Below, one piece after another: positions 7,775 to 16,961 of a stretch of 64,000 nucleotides of DNA. This stretch comes from Metabacillus rhizolycopersici (GTDB lineage: Bacteria; Bacillota; Bacilli; Bacillales; Bacillaceae): assembly GCF_020075705.1 (NCBI RefSeq), contig NZ_JAIQUM010000002.1:1-64000 (forward strand). Reading direction: 5' to 3'. The notes under the pieces were generated by a model that had not been told where the DNA came from, did no database searches, and worked only from the letters and a program-made list of their open reading frames with translations. Within the stretch, counting starts at the first letter, position 1, and every line of letters starts with the position of its first letter. The translations under genes and the position numbers were made by a program.

Positions 7775-9028
7775 TTACTTATCCTTTGACATCATCAACG
7801 CTCTTTTCAAATCCTTAAAGGATGAAGATTTTCCGTATATTAAAACGCCCCCCTTATAAACACGGGCACCAAAAATAGCCAATACGGTAATCGAAACAAG
7901 TAGAATCGCAATAGATAATCCAATTTCCCATGGTGGAATATTAAGCATGCCAACTCGTAAGAACATGATCATCGGGGTGAAGAACGGAATGTAGGAGCTT
8001 ATGGTGATAAACGAAGTTTCCGGATTCGTTAGCCCGAACATCGCAATCATAAAAGCAGCAATAATCAAGAAAATCATTGGTGCAATTAATTGTTGAACAT
8101 CTTCTATTCTACTTACAAGTGAGCCGAGAAAAGCAGCTAGCGTCGCATATAAGAAATAACCTAAAATAAAGTAAATTCCTGCATAGACAAATGTTAATGT
8201 TGGAATCTCACTAAATCCTAATGCTCCCCCTGTCATCGTATTTATATCATTGATTTGTGATTTAATCGCTGCATACCCAACAACAAGAATAACAATCATT
8301 TGCGTTAAACTTACAAGCCCTATTCCGATTAATTTAGCAAACATTTGCTTGACCGGGGATACACTAGAAATTAAAATTTCCATGACGCGCGAAGATTTTT
8401 CTATTGCTACCTCTGTTGCAATCATACTTGCGTACATAATAACAGAAATATAAATGACAAATAATAGTACATACACAAGCCCTCGTGCTTGATTTAACTC
8501 TTCTTCTGACTTCGCATTATCTTCTAGAGCTACTTTGTTTAGTTCAACTGGTGTAAACAATTCGTTTAATTCATTTGAATCTAACCCCAATTGCACTCTT
8601 CCTAGTTCCAGTTTTGTCTGCTGGAGAACCTGCTCGATTTGCGTGAAAATCTGACTATCTGTCATTGATAATGTTTTTACTGTTGCTGTTGGTTGTTGAT
8701 TTTGATCAACTTGTAAAATAATCACGCCATCTATTTCTTCAGCCAACACTTGTTCATCAAGCTCTGATTCAGATAAAGTTGATTTTTCAACCTCAATAGG
8801 TACTCCACTTGCCACAAGATTATTTTCGAACATCGTATAGTATTCATTTGTTTCATCAAGTACAGCAAAAGATTTTGCTTCCTCATCTTTATTAAAAGCT
8901 TCTATAATCGTAGATATATTTGAAATTCCGAAAAGAACCAATGCCATTACTAACGTTGTAATAATAAATGATTTCGATTTTATTTTACTTAAGTACGTAT
9001 GCACTACCATGATCCAGAACTTATTCAT
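7775..9028 (-). CDS. yhaP: ABC-2 type exporter permease, YhaP/NatB-like
   Basis: A 417-residue membrane protein with the NatB/YhaP plan: one N-terminal helix (SFIITTLVMALVLFGI), a long extracytoplasmic domain of about 150 residues and then five or six C-terminal helices. Length and order with the ATPase match B. subtilis yhaQ-yhaP, related to the NatAB Na+ exporter; the substrate is not known. The preferred ATG (9028) follows AGGTAGGTG. It overlaps the ATPase stop codon by 8 bases (ATGAATAA), a translational-coupling arrangement. Confidence 0.8.
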   Translation of the reverse strand: MNKFWIMVVHTYLSKIKSKSFIITTLVMALVLFGISNISTIIEAFNKDEEAKSFAVLDETNEYYTMFENNLVASGVPIEVEKSTLSESELDEQVLAEEIDGVIILQVDQNQQPTATVKTLSMTDSQIFTQIEQVLQQTKLELGRVQLGLDSNELNELFTPVELNKVALEDNAKSEEELNQARGLVYVLLFVIYISVIMYASMIATEVAIEKSSRVMEILISSVSPVKQMFAKLIGIGLVSLTQMIVILVVGYAAIKSQINDINTMTGGALGFSEIPTLTFVYAGIYFILGYFLYATLAAFLGSLVSRIEDVQQLIAPMIFLIIAAFMIAMFGLTNPETSFITISSYIPFFTPMIMFLRVGMLNIPPWEIGLSIAILLVSITVLAIFGARVYKGGVLIYGKSSSFKDLKRALMMSKDK

Positions 9029-9920
9029 AGGATGCACCTACCTTCTCAATAAAAATATCATTTAAAGAAGGTTCTTCTAATGCGAATTTACGAACAAACC
9101 CTTTATTTTGAAGTTCATGGAATATAACCTTTGACACATCTTCACTTTCAATTTGGAGTTCTACTCCTTCAGAGGTTTTCTTGAATTTTGTAACACCGCG
9201 AACATCTTCGAGAAAGCCCATATCAAAATCGCCTTGAACAAACACATTCTTCTTGCCAAATGATCTTTTTATTTCTCGAAGTGAACCGTGTAAGACAGGC
9301 TTTCCGTGATGCATAATACATAAATTCTGACAAAGCTCCTCTACATGCTCCATTCGATGGCTTGCAAATACGATTGATGTGCCAGACTCTTTTAAATCAA
9401 CAACCGCTTTCTTTAAAAGCTCTACATTGATTGGATCCAGTCCACTAAATGGCTCATCTAAAATCAGAAGCTTTGGTTTATGTATAACTGCTGCGATAAA
9501 TTGAATTTTTTGCTGATTCCCCTTTGAAAGATCCTCTACCTTTTTATTGGCATACTCTGGCACTTTAAACTTTTCAAGCCAATGATTCATTTCAACTAAA
9601 ACTTCTTTCTTTGACATCCCTTTTAATCGACCTAAATAAATAAGCTGATCCTTTACCCTTAGCTTTGGATAAAGCCCCCGTTCCTCTGGGAGATAACCAA
9701 TTAAATCACTTTGTTCATAAGAAATTTTTTCTCCATTCCATGTTATCAATCCATCAGATGGATTTAACAACCCTAAAATCATTCGAAATGTTGTCGTTTT
9801 CCCAGCACCATTTGCACCAAGGAAGCCAAAAATTTCTTGCTCAGGAATGGCGATCGATAGATGATCTACAGCAGTATGTGAACCAAAACGCTTTGTTACA
9901 CCTTCTATTTTTAGACTCAT
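9021..9920 (-). CDS. yhaQ: ABC transporter ATP-binding protein, YhaQ-like
   Basis: A 299-residue ATPase with Walker A GANGAGKTT near residue 37, Q-loop region YLPEERGLYPKL, signature LSKGNQQKIQ, Walker B LLILDEPFSGLDP and the switch histidine in FASHRMEH. The final 90 residues form the C-terminal extension usual for NatA/YhaQ proteins. It energises the adjacent YhaP-like permease. Two in-frame ATGs lie at 9926 and 9920. The first abuts the AGGAGG, so the second, at 6 bases spacing, is preferred. Confidence 0.85.
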   Translation of the reverse strand: MSLKIEGVTKRFGSHTAVDHLSIAIPEQEIFGFLGANGAGKTTTFRMILGLLNPSDGLITWNGEKISYEQSDLIGYLPEERGLYPKLRVKDQLIYLGRLKGMSKKEVLVEMNHWLEKFKVPEYANKKVEDLSKGNQQKIQFIAAVIHKPKLLILDEPFSGLDPINVELLKKAVVDLKESGTSIVFASHRMEHVEELCQNLCIMHHGKPVLHGSLREIKRSFGKKNVFVQGDFDMGFLEDVRGVTKFKKTSEGVELQIESEDVSKVIFHELQNKGFVRKFALEEPSLNDIFIEKVGASYE

Positions 9921-10047
9921 GCTCATCCTCCTTTACAATAGTATTACGAATAGCTTAATAGAAGGTTTCATATTCATGCAGGAAAAAAGTAGTTTAGTAA
10001 GAATTTGTATATAAAGATCGTAATCAATTACTAGGGAGGAATGTAAG

Positions 10048-10233
10048 ATGAGTATGTACTATTTAACCGTTTTCGAGAAAACAGGAGAAAAGCTTTTCGA
10101 TGAACATTTCGAAGCACAAACAGAGCAAGAGGCAAAGGAAATAGGGCAACGTAAACTTGAAGAGAATCATTGGTCTGATAAAACATATCGCTGTACATCT
10201 GCTTTAGGAAAACTTATTTTATTTGGAAGGTAA
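10048..10233 (+). CDS. yhzD: YhzD-like small protein
   Basis: A 61-residue soluble protein starting MSMYYLTVFEKTGEKLFDE, with one beta-strand pair and a helix (EQEAKEIGQRKLEENHW). It resembles the uncharacterised Bacillus YhzD family in length and opening sequence. It is monocistronic, with GGGAGGA before the ATG and a terminator behind. No function is known. Confidence 0.65.
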   Translation: MSMYYLTVFEKTGEKLFDEHFEAQTEQEAKEIGQRKLEENHWSDKTYRCTSALGKLILFGR

Positions 10234-10265
10234 TATGCTAGCGCTTTAGACTGCCTTAGGTCAAA

Positions 10266-10306
10266 GACACTCATAAATAGCAGGTGTTCATGAGTGTCCG
10301 TTTTCT
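10266..10306 (+). terminator. Terminator after yhzD-like gene
   Basis: The stem GACACTCAT / ATGAGTGTC with a 15-base loop is followed by CGTTTTCTGTT, 33 bases after the stop codon. Confidence 0.75.
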
Positions 10307-10417
10307 GTTCTGATCACTCCTCCTCCAAATCCATCTTATAAAAAAGTATCCCTCTTTCAATAAATATAGTACTATGTTGAATAGAATTGCAAAATAGCTA
10401 CGGAAGGAAGCTTTCTC

Positions 10418-11650
10418 TTGATAGAAACCTTATTATTAAATTTCCTTTTTTTACTTATTCCTGTTTTAACATTTCTTATTTTCTTAGAAAGTAAAATGCA
10501 TTATTATAATAAACCCATTATTATTTCCCTTACATCTGTTTCAATGATTCTATGTATGATATTTCCCATTAATTTAGCAAGCGGGTTTATTTTTGATTTA
10601 CGATATATTCCTTTTATCATTATTATCCTTTTCATGGGATACAAAAATGCCTTAATTCTATATTTAATTCTCAACATATGCCGATTTTTAATTGGTGGAG
10701 ATGGTATCGTTCAATCTTTTCTGTTTTCAACCATTATTTTTGCGCTTGTATCTTTATTCAGCAGAAAGTTCGTTCGATTAAGTCCTAAGAATAGAATTTC
10801 ATATGCAGTAATTTTCACTTTTTTAACAATGTCTCTATACTTTTTAACACTAGGCTTGCAAATACCTTTAAATCGAGAATTCTGGTCCCTATCATTCTAC
10901 GGCTTAGCAACCCACGTTGTGATGATGTTGATCCTAATGATTTTAATCGAGCAAACGATCTCGAATATGAAAGCTCGTGAAGCTTTTTTACATTCAGAAA
11001 GATTACATGTGCTCAGTGAACTAACGGCTAGTGTTGCTCATGAAATAAGAAATCCACTTACCGTCACGAACGGTTTTTTGCAGCTATTAAATAAATCAGA
11101 TTCTATACCAGCTACAGAAAAGAACTATATTGAGTATTCATTACAAGAATTAAAACGAGCTGAAAAAATTGTAAGTGATTTTCTTACTTTCTCCAAACCT
11201 CAAAGTGAAAACATGGTATATTCCAACTTAAAAGAAGAGACAGAGTACGCAAAAAATATTTTATTACCATACGCTCACATGCACCAAGTAGAAATACAAC
11301 TTACGTTTAATAACTCACTGAATAAAAAATATGATAAGAATCAAATGCAACAATGTTTAATCAACTTGTATAAAAATGGAATTGAATCAATGGAAGAGGA
11401 TGGGGGTATTCTTTCCATTGATGTTTCCCAACAAAAGAATTGCATCATGATCACAATTAAAGACACGGGGATTGGTATGACAGATGAAGAGGCTTCACTA
11501 TTAGGTAAACCCTACTATTCTACGAAAAAACAGGGAACTGGACTTGGCATGCTTATGGTTTACAGTACAATTCATAAACTTAGAGGCCATATTAAAGTCG
11601 ACAGTAAAAAAGGAAAAGGTACCTTATTTACGATAACCATTCCTGTATGA
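10418..11650 (+). CDS. KinB-like sporulation sensor histidine kinase
   Basis: A 410-residue membrane kinase. Six hydrophobic segments occupy roughly residues 1-175. A DHp helix follows with the H-box LTASVAHEIRNPLTVTNGFL near 205, then a HATPase domain with the N-box YKNGIESMEEDGG, G1 KDTGIGMTDEE, F-box PYYSTKKQGTGLGM and a final GKGTLFTITIPV. This architecture (5TM/LYT-type sensor, no PAS, no receiver) matches KinB, which feeds phosphate to Spo0F. No response regulator or kapB lies nearby, which also fits a phosphorelay kinase. The start is a TTG behind GGAAGGAAG. Confidence 0.75.
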   Translation: MIETLLLNFLFLLIPVLTFLIFLESKMHYYNKPIIISLTSVSMILCMIFPINLASGFIFDLRYIPFIIIILFMGYKNALILYLILNICRFLIGGDGIVQSFLFSTIIFALVSLFSRKFVRLSPKNRISYAVIFTFLTMSLYFLTLGLQIPLNREFWSLSFYGLATHVVMMLILMILIEQTISNMKAREAFLHSERLHVLSELTASVAHEIRNPLTVTNGFLQLLNKSDSIPATEKNYIEYSLQELKRAEKIVSDFLTFSKPQSENMVYSNLKEETEYAKNILLPYAHMHQVEIQLTFNNSLNKKYDKNQMQQCLINLYKNGIESMEEDGGILSIDVSQQKNCIMITIKDTGIGMTDEEASLLGKPYYSTKKQGTGLGMLMVYSTIHKLRGHIKVDSKKGKGTLFTITIPV

Positions 11651-11670
11651 AGCTCAAACAAAACAACTAA

Positions 11671-11810
11671 GAAAAGCGCAAGCGCCTTGATCAGCCCCGA
11701 CAAGCATAAGCCAATCAGGAATAGAAGGTGTTTTTTACCTTCAATTCCTGATTGGCTTATGACCTCGAGGGGCTAGGCGCTGGAGCTAGACACCCAAACT
11801 AGGTACAAAA
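11671..11810. repeat. Dispersed hairpin repeat, family I, copy A
   Basis: About 140 bases. The outer ends are AAAAGCGCAAGCGCCTTG and GGGGCTAGGCGCTGGAGCT. Inside is a perfect 18-bp stem (11705-11722 with 11744-11761) plus AGGT/ACCT closer to the loop; AGCCCC pairs with GGGGCT further out. Copies B (25988-26129) and C (43949-44099) keep the plan with different stem sequences. It lies directly after the kinase gene. Confidence 0.85.
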
Positions 11811-11835
11811 ACTTATACTTTCTTATCTTAGAAGC

Positions 11836-11873
11836 AAAGGAAAGTGCTGAATTACATGCTAACACTTTCCTTT
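11836..11873. terminator. Hairpin between convergent kinase and small gene
   Basis: AAAGGAAAGTG (11836-11846) pairs with CACTTTCCTTT (11863-11873). It lies between the kinase and the convergent small gene and may terminate either. There is no strong T tract beyond the stem, so the call is tentative. Confidence 0.45.
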
Positions 11874-11919
11874 CCCCACTCCTAAACTTTACAATACGTT
11901 AAAAGGCTAGTCCATATTA

Positions 11920-12147
11920 CTAAATCTGATTTTTTATATCTTGTCTAATTGATTCAATAAGTGTGCTAGATAAGTTCGCTGGAATCGATGTATGCTCTAC
12001 AAAGAGCCAAGCATTGATTATTTCAAGGTCAGCTTTTTTAAACGTAATGCTATAATCACGATGATTATGAGTAAAATCGGCTGTCACAAATTCTTCCCCA
12101 TCAAACTGATCATCAATAATCATATGTTTTATTTCATAAGGATCCAC
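11920..12147 (-). CDS. Conserved-looking hypothetical protein, 75 aa
   Basis: A small protein opening MDPYEIKHMIIDDQFDGEEF and containing FTHNHRDYSITFKKADLEI. It has no membrane segment and I do not recognise a family. It is probably real: a GTG start follows AAGGAGA at a correct distance, codon use resembles the neighbours, and hairpins flank it. It is monocistronic, convergent with the kinase gene. No function can be assigned. Confidence 0.6.
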   Translation of the reverse strand: MDPYEIKHMIIDDQFDGEEFVTADFTHNHRDYSITFKKADLEIINAWLFVEHTSIPANLSSTLIESIRQDIKNQI

Positions 12148-12240
12148 GTTCTAATCTCCTTTTTATCATTCTCTTATATATAATGAACATTATCTTGTTG
12201 TTTATTCACTTTTTTGCCAACCTATCTAGTTTCTCAAATA

Positions 12241-12395
12241 GAATATGAAGTTGGTGTCCCTCAGACCAGAGATTTACCGCTCTCTTCCTTCAGATTCTAC
12301 GTCGCTACAGACATCTTACGTTAAGCTACAGCTACTTCTGCCTTCACAGTTCGGGACTTGCACCCTATATATAGACTACATCATGCTGAGCGCAC
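12241..12395 (-). mobile_element. 5' fragment of a group IIC intron (domain I only)
   Basis: Read on the minus strand from 12395, the sequence begins GTGCGCTCAGCATGATG. It continues with AGGGTGCAAGTCCCGAACTG, GAAGGCAGAAGTAG, AGCTTAACG, GAATCTGAAGGAAG and GGTCTGAGGGACACCAACTT. This is the order and near-identity of the domain I 5' half of bacterial group IIC introns such as the Oceanobacillus iheyensis intron. The likeness ends near 12241. No domains II-VI and no intron-encoded reverse transcriptase are present, so it is an inactive 5' remnant. The 5' splice boundary lies directly behind a terminator hairpin, the habitual insertion site of class C introns. Confidence 0.85.
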
Positions 12396-12402
12396 CAAAT
12401 AA

Positions 12403-12428
12403 ACAGCCAAGGCACGCCGCCTGGCTGT
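12403..12428 (-). terminator. Terminator hairpin, probable end of ald transcript and intron target
   Basis: On the minus strand ACAGCCAGGC-GGCGT-GCCTTGGCTGT is followed by TTATTTG and then the intron 5' end. It is the first convincing hairpin downstream of ald (about 170 bases beyond its stop). Sequence 12429-12595 between them contains nothing else I recognise. Confidence 0.65.
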
Positions 12429-12595
12429 CGTTTATCACTCTCTTTAACAAGATAAAAGCCTATTTCATCGTTCTTCCTCGTCAACCACACACTATAAGAT
12501 ATAGCCATCCTCTTTTTATTTTTACAGTCCTCTCTTCAATATCGCATAGACGATTCCTACTTACTATTTATCATATTTTGATTTATTAACTTTTC

Positions 12596-13729
12596 TTAAA
12601 CAGACGTTAATTCCTTTTCAAAAACCTTTTCTGGTGATACATAATGGTAGCCAAGATCGTTTGCAACAGCTTCATATGTGATTTCTCCGTTTGCTACGTT
12701 TAATCCAAGCTTTAAGGATTCATTTTCCTTTATTGCTTTGAATACACCTTTGTTTGCAATCTGTAATGCGTAAGGAACCGTAACATTTGTTAAAGCAATT
12801 GTTGATGTTCTCGGTACCGCTCCAGGCATGTTTGCCACTGCGTAATGAACAGCACCGTATTTTTCATATGTTGGATTGTCATGTGTTGTAATATGATCAA
12901 TTGTCTCTACAATACCACCTTGGTCAACAGCCACATCTACGACAACAGAACCTGGTTTCATTGCTTTTACCATTTCTTCCGTTACCAGTTTAGGAGCTTT
13001 TGCACCAGGTATTAAAACAGCACCAATTAAAAGATCAGCTTCTGCTACAGCTTCTGCAATATTGAATGGATTGGACATTAATGTTTTAATTTGATTACCG
13101 AAAACATCATCTAATTGACGTAATCGATCCGCACTTACGTCAATGATCGTGACATCAGCCCCTAAACCGATGGCCATTTTCGCTGCATTTGTGCCTACAA
13201 CACCACCACCAATGATGGTTACTTTACCGCGACTAACCCCAGGAACACCTGCAAGTAGGATACCTTTACCGCCATTTGATTTTTGCAAAAATTGAGAACC
13301 AATTTGAGAAGCCATACGACCTGCTACCTCACTCATTGGAGTAAGAAGAGGAAGAGTGCGATTTACAGCAACTGTTTCATAGGCAATCGCAATAACTCCC
13401 TTATCCTTAAGCGCTTTAGCTAGGTCTGGCTCAGCAGCTAAGTGTAAGTAGGTGAATAAAATTAACCCTTCACGGAAGTAACCATACTCATCACGAATAG
13501 GTTCTTTCACTTTCATAATCATTTCAGCTTGAGACCATACATTTGCAGCATTTTCAATAATCTCTGCACCACTATTGGCGTAATCCTCGTTAGTGAAACC
13601 GCTTCCAATACCAGCATCCTTTTCAATCAATACTCTATGACCTGCATTAATAAAAGATATTACGCCAGCTGGTGTGAGAGCTACACGGTTTTCATTATTT
13701 TTAACCTCTTTTGGTACTCCAATAATCAT
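12596..13729 (-). CDS. ald: Alanine dehydrogenase
   Basis: A 377-residue NAD-dependent enzyme that deaminates L-alanine to pyruvate and ammonium. It begins [20 protein letters not shown], with the substrate arginine and the family opening. The catalytic-lysine and histidine regions MIMKVKEP and LFTYLHLA are present, as is the Rossmann motif [14 protein letters not shown] near residue 168. Length equals that of B. subtilis Ald (378). The third of three closely spaced ATGs is chosen because it lies 9 bases from AGGAGG. It is divergent from a PucR/AdeR-type activator and has an activator box plus TATACT -10. In Bacillus, Ald supplies pyruvate during sporulation and alanine use. Confidence 0.95.
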   Translation of the reverse strand: MIIGVPKEVKNNENRVALTPAGVISFINAGHRVLIEKDAGIGSGFTNEDYANSGAEIIENAANVWSQAEMIMKVKEPIRDEYGYFREGLILFTYLHLAAEPDLAKALKDKGVIAIAYETVAVNRTLPLLTPMSEVAGRMASQIGSQFLQKSNGGKGILLAGVPGVSRGKVTIIGGGVVGTNAAKMAIGLGADVTIIDVSADRLRQLDDVFGNQIKTLMSNPFNIAEAVAEADLLIGAVLIPGAKAPKLVTEEMVKAMKPGSVVVDVAVDQGGIVETIDHITTHDNPTYEKYGAVHYAVANMPGAVPRTSTIALTNVTVPYALQIANKGVFKAIKENESLKLGLNVANGEITYEAVANDLGYHYVSPEKVFEKELTSV

Positions 13730-13823
13730 TTTCATCATCCTCCTAAAATAGGTATCTACCATTATGGAATATGCTTTTCAAATCTTTCCAAATTAAATTT
13801 GGGCGGATTAAATTTATAACTTA

Positions 13824-13866
13824 AGTATAAACATCAATTTGTTGAACATCATTAGACATAATGTAA
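13824..13866 (-). promoter_or_regulatory. AdeR-type activator box and -10 of ald
   Basis: On the minus strand the box TTACATTATGTCTAA (13866-13852) is followed by exactly 22 bases and TATACT (13829-13824). The same box-to--10 distance occurs at five other promoters in this window. There is no proper -35, as expected for an activator-dependent promoter. Confidence 0.75.
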
Positions 13867-14050
13867 AATACATGTAAGTTTTTATGCGACATTATAGATA
13901 CCCAGAGGAAAATCTGCTCTCCCATCTTTACACGTTCCCCCCGCCAAAATAAAATTAATTGAATCATCGCATAATTTGTTGTCTCATATCTGTTTTGGAT
14001 ATAAACTGATTAGTAAGGACTTATTTTTTATTAAGGTGAGGTGTTTCCAT

Positions 14051-15676
14051 ATGAAAAATGAAATTAAGTTATCTGTGCAGGAAGTCATCCTACAAGAGCA
14101 ATTTCAACAGGCAAAAATCGTAGCTGGAAAAAATGGATTACATCGAACAGTAAAATGGGTACATATAATTGAGGTTTCTGAAGTAAGTAATCTATTGAAT
14201 GGAAATGAATTAATCTTATCAACAGGCGTTGGTTGGAAGGAAGGAAAAGCAACCTTACTCTCCCTCGTTCAGCAATTAATTGACTGCAAGGCTGCTGGAC
14301 TTTGTATAGAATTAAGAAAGTATATGACTATGACTGATGTTCCTGAAGAAACCATTCAACTTGCAAACCAATACGATTTTCCAATTATCGTATTCGATCA
14401 TGAAGTGAGATTCATAGATATTACTGAAAGCGTACACACTTTAATTATCAAAAAGCAATACCAAATGATTACAGAATTAGAGGATTATTCTCGCAGACTA
14501 AATGAGGTGCTTCTTGAAACAGACCCAATGGAGAAAATTCTAAGAATGCTGTACGAACAAATAAAGGCCCCAGTCATTTACCAAACAAATGAAGGTCTTG
14601 TAGAAATAGTTTCAAAAAAAACGAAAAAGGAAAATCAATATCTTCTCCAAATGGTCAATGATCAAAAAATCGAGCAAAATGACAGCATCATCCGTCAAAA
14701 AATCCATGTATGGAACCAAACTTTTGCTGAACTTATGATTATCTCAGAAAAAGGATCGATCCATGAGTTCGAAACATTAGTATTAGACCGAACTGTAACA
14801 GCGCTCGCTCAAGTCATATTACGTGAATTGTGGACAGAAGAGCGCAGAATGGCAAAAGAATCAGACTGGATTCAGGATTGGCTAAATGGAGAACATACGA
14901 AAGAACAGGTAGTTAAATACCTTGCAGAGCATAAACTGGACATCAATCCAAAAAAGGCAGTTGTACTCCTTCTAAATGCAAAACAACTGAACATAGCAAG
15001 TTCAACAACTACTTATCTAAAAATGCTGTTGCGTCATATTTTTCAAGAGCAAGGTTTTTTTCTTTTATCAGCTGACCTTAAAAAGACGATCGTTTTCATT
15101 CTTCTTGATAACCGCGAGGGCAATGATTGTCGAAAAAGAATAGAAGCTGGAATTGAGCATGCGTTGAAATCAGATTACTTTAAAGATGATTTTCTTTCAC
15201 ATATTCAATTCAGTGTCGGTAAAATAGTGAATCATTTGACAGAAGTAAAAATTAGTTACGAAAAAGCTAAAGAAACAGCGATTGTTAGAGATCAAGCCTC
15301 AAATAACCTATCTATTTTCTTCTATGACGACTTACATATTTATAGATTGATATATGCTGCTCAAGAACAAGGAATTCTCTCTGAATTTATTAATGATTAT
15401 TTAAAACCTGTACTTAATTATGACAAATTGTATGCTGCAAATCTAATCGATACTTTAAATGTTTATTTAGAATGTAATGGATCAAAAAAAGAAACTGCGC
15501 AACGTCTTTATATTGTAAGACAATCTCTATATCACCGCTTAAAAAAATTGAACGAGCTTTTAGGAGAAGATTTTATGATAACACCTAAACGTCAGGCAAT
15601 TGAATTCGCAGTATCCGCCTATAAATACCTCAACAAGAATGAACAAACCTTTTTTAAAGGAGAAAAATTGTCATGA
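14051..15676 (+). CDS. adeR: PucR family transcriptional activator, AdeR-like
   Basis: A 541-residue regulator. It has an N-terminal PucR sensory domain (about residues 8-125, containing VKWVHIIEVSEVSNLLNGNE), a central GGDEF-like/CdaR region and a C-terminal HTH_30 domain (ECNGSKKETAQRLYIVRQSL). It is divergent from ald, as adeR relates to ald in B. subtilis, where the PucR-type protein AdeR activates ald in response to L-alanine. The start ATG lies behind GGTGAGG; a longer in-frame extension upstream lacks a ribosome site. A paralogue lies at 37567-39183; which of the two binds the shared boxes cannot be told from sequence. Confidence 0.85.
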   Translation: MKNEIKLSVQEVILQEQFQQAKIVAGKNGLHRTVKWVHIIEVSEVSNLLNGNELILSTGVGWKEGKATLLSLVQQLIDCKAAGLCIELRKYMTMTDVPEETIQLANQYDFPIIVFDHEVRFIDITESVHTLIIKKQYQMITELEDYSRRLNEVLLETDPMEKILRMLYEQIKAPVIYQTNEGLVEIVSKKTKKENQYLLQMVNDQKIEQNDSIIRQKIHVWNQTFAELMIISEKGSIHEFETLVLDRTVTALAQVILRELWTEERRMAKESDWIQDWLNGEHTKEQVVKYLAEHKLDINPKKAVVLLLNAKQLNIASSTTTYLKMLLRHIFQEQGFFLLSADLKKTIVFILLDNREGNDCRKRIEAGIEHALKSDYFKDDFLSHIQFSVGKIVNHLTEVKISYEKAKETAIVRDQASNNLSIFFYDDLHIYRLIYAAQEQGILSEFINDYLKPVLNYDKLYAANLIDTLNVYLECNGSKKETAQRLYIVRQSLYHRLKKLNELLGEDFMITPKRQAIEFAVSAYKYLNKNEQTFFKGEKLS

Positions 15677-15689
15677 AAACAGCACCATT

Positions 15690-15737
15690 TTTCATTATGT
15701 CGTAAAATCCTGCAAAGTATTTTACGACATAATGAAA
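15690..15737. repeat. Perfect 19-bp inverted repeat after the PucR gene
   Basis: TTTCATTATGTCGTAAAAT and its exact reverse complement are separated by 10 bases, 13 bases behind the stop codon. There is no T tract, so it is either a Rho-independent terminator without a tail or a small palindromic repeat. The rest of the gap up to 15915 shows only a weak T-rich hairpin near 15840-15885. Confidence 0.6.
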
Positions 15738-15915
15738 GCGCATCCAAAAGAAGGTTGAATTAAATTGTCAGGATGTTTACTAAAATAATTTTAAAAGGCA
15801 TGAGTCTATGTTAGCTGATAATTAATATGATGTGTAAAACAGCGGACGTTTCTAAGTCTTAAAGAGAGATCCGTTTTTTTCATTGCTATATACTATTATA
15901 TTATATAAGTAGCGA

Positions 15916-16212
15916 TTAATTTTTCGACATGGCTAGCAATCCAATACGTTGAAGTACTTTCTCTGGACAAGTATCTAGATATTCCATAAAGGAGAACACT
16001 GATTTTCGAATCTCTTGTCTTGTGGCATGAAATCGATTGACGATGACACTTCCTTTTAACCACCCCAAAATAATACGCTCAACAGTATTTAAGTTGGGAG
16101 AGTAGGGTGGTAAAAAGAGAAACGTGAGGTGATGCTCATTCTTTTTCAAAATACGATTATCTTTTACTTCTACAGCTTCAACTGCTGAATTGTTTTGATC
16201 TGCTGTAATCAC
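15916..16212 (-). pseudogene. IS630-type transposase remnant, C-terminal end
   Basis: The 98 codons contain LFLPPYSPNLNTVERI, the characteristic third-acid (E) segment of IS630/Tc1-type DDE transposases, followed by the usual basic C-terminal stretch. The first two catalytic aspartates and over two thirds of the protein are missing, and no terminal repeats or TA duplication were recognised. It is a dead fragment. Confidence 0.8.
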
Positions 16213-16260
16213 TTCTCCGTTTATTCATTAATCTATTCCATTTTATGAACATCAATCGAC

Positions 16261-16794
16261 TCACTCAAAAATATCCCTAGCAAGAATGTAATTTGCATAT
16301 TCTTTTGCACTTTCTTCTATCTCTACATCAATAGAAGTATATGCTCCATTGAACACAAAAGCTGGTAAAAATCTAGTACCTATTAAATTACTAGTTGCTT
16401 GGAATGGTTTTAGGAGCTCACTCATAGAAAACTGATTACGCCCACCAGCTTGATATCTTTCTTTCGCACTACCAGTTGATACTGCTAAAAGAAACTCCTT
16501 CTGATGCAATTTAGTTCCGTTTGAACCATATGCCCAGCCATGAGTCAGTACTTCATCTTGCCACTTTTTAAGAAGCGGCGGAGAGCTATACCAATAAAAC
16601 GGGAACTGCCAAACAATCCGATTATGCTCTTCACATAATCGTTGTTCCCTTTCAACATCAATTTTTTCATCTGGATATTGCTTGTAAAGTTCATGAATTG
16701 TAATATCTGGGTGCTTCTCCAATTCTCCTAACCATGCTCTATTCACAACTGATTTTTCAATATTAGGATGAGCTACGATGACTAATACCTTCAT
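16261..16794 (-). CDS. NAD(P)H oxidoreductase, flavodoxin-like (YwrO/KefF type)
   Basis: A 177-residue flavodoxin-fold quinone reductase. It begins MKVLVIVAHPNIEKSVVN (FMN phosphate loop) and has FPFYWYSSPPLLKKWQDEV near residue 70 and the LAVSTGSAKERYQAGG loop near 110, as in B. subtilis YwrO/general stress protein 14 and KefF-like proteins. The family reduces quinones or nitro compounds with NAD(P)H. The ATG is preceded by GGAGGATA at 6 bases; a longer reading frame upstream has no such site. It is monocistronic, between the IS remnant and the end of the flavoenzyme operon; the link to that operon is unclear. Confidence 0.85.
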   Translation of the reverse strand: MKVLVIVAHPNIEKSVVNRAWLGELEKHPDITIHELYKQYPDEKIDVEREQRLCEEHNRIVWQFPFYWYSSPPLLKKWQDEVLTHGWAYGSNGTKLHQKEFLLAVSTGSAKERYQAGGRNQFSMSELLKPFQATSNLIGTRFLPAFVFNGAYTSIDVEIEESAKEYANYILARDIFE

Positions 16795-16961
16795 TAATTT
16801 ATCCTCCAAGCATAGATTTGAACATTTTCTATTACACTTAATAAAAATATGAATAAAGAAAGAAATGCCGCAATAAGTAAATCTCAAAAAACTGTTTTAA
16901 TTCTCTTCTTACACGAGTTATAATCGATTCAATAAAAGACCACCATACTTATAAACTAAGA

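Noticed and set aside
12245..12589. Plus-strand open frame of 114 codons
   Set aside because: It covers the antisense of the group II intron fragment and the ald terminator; composition and lack of a ribosome site argue against a gene.
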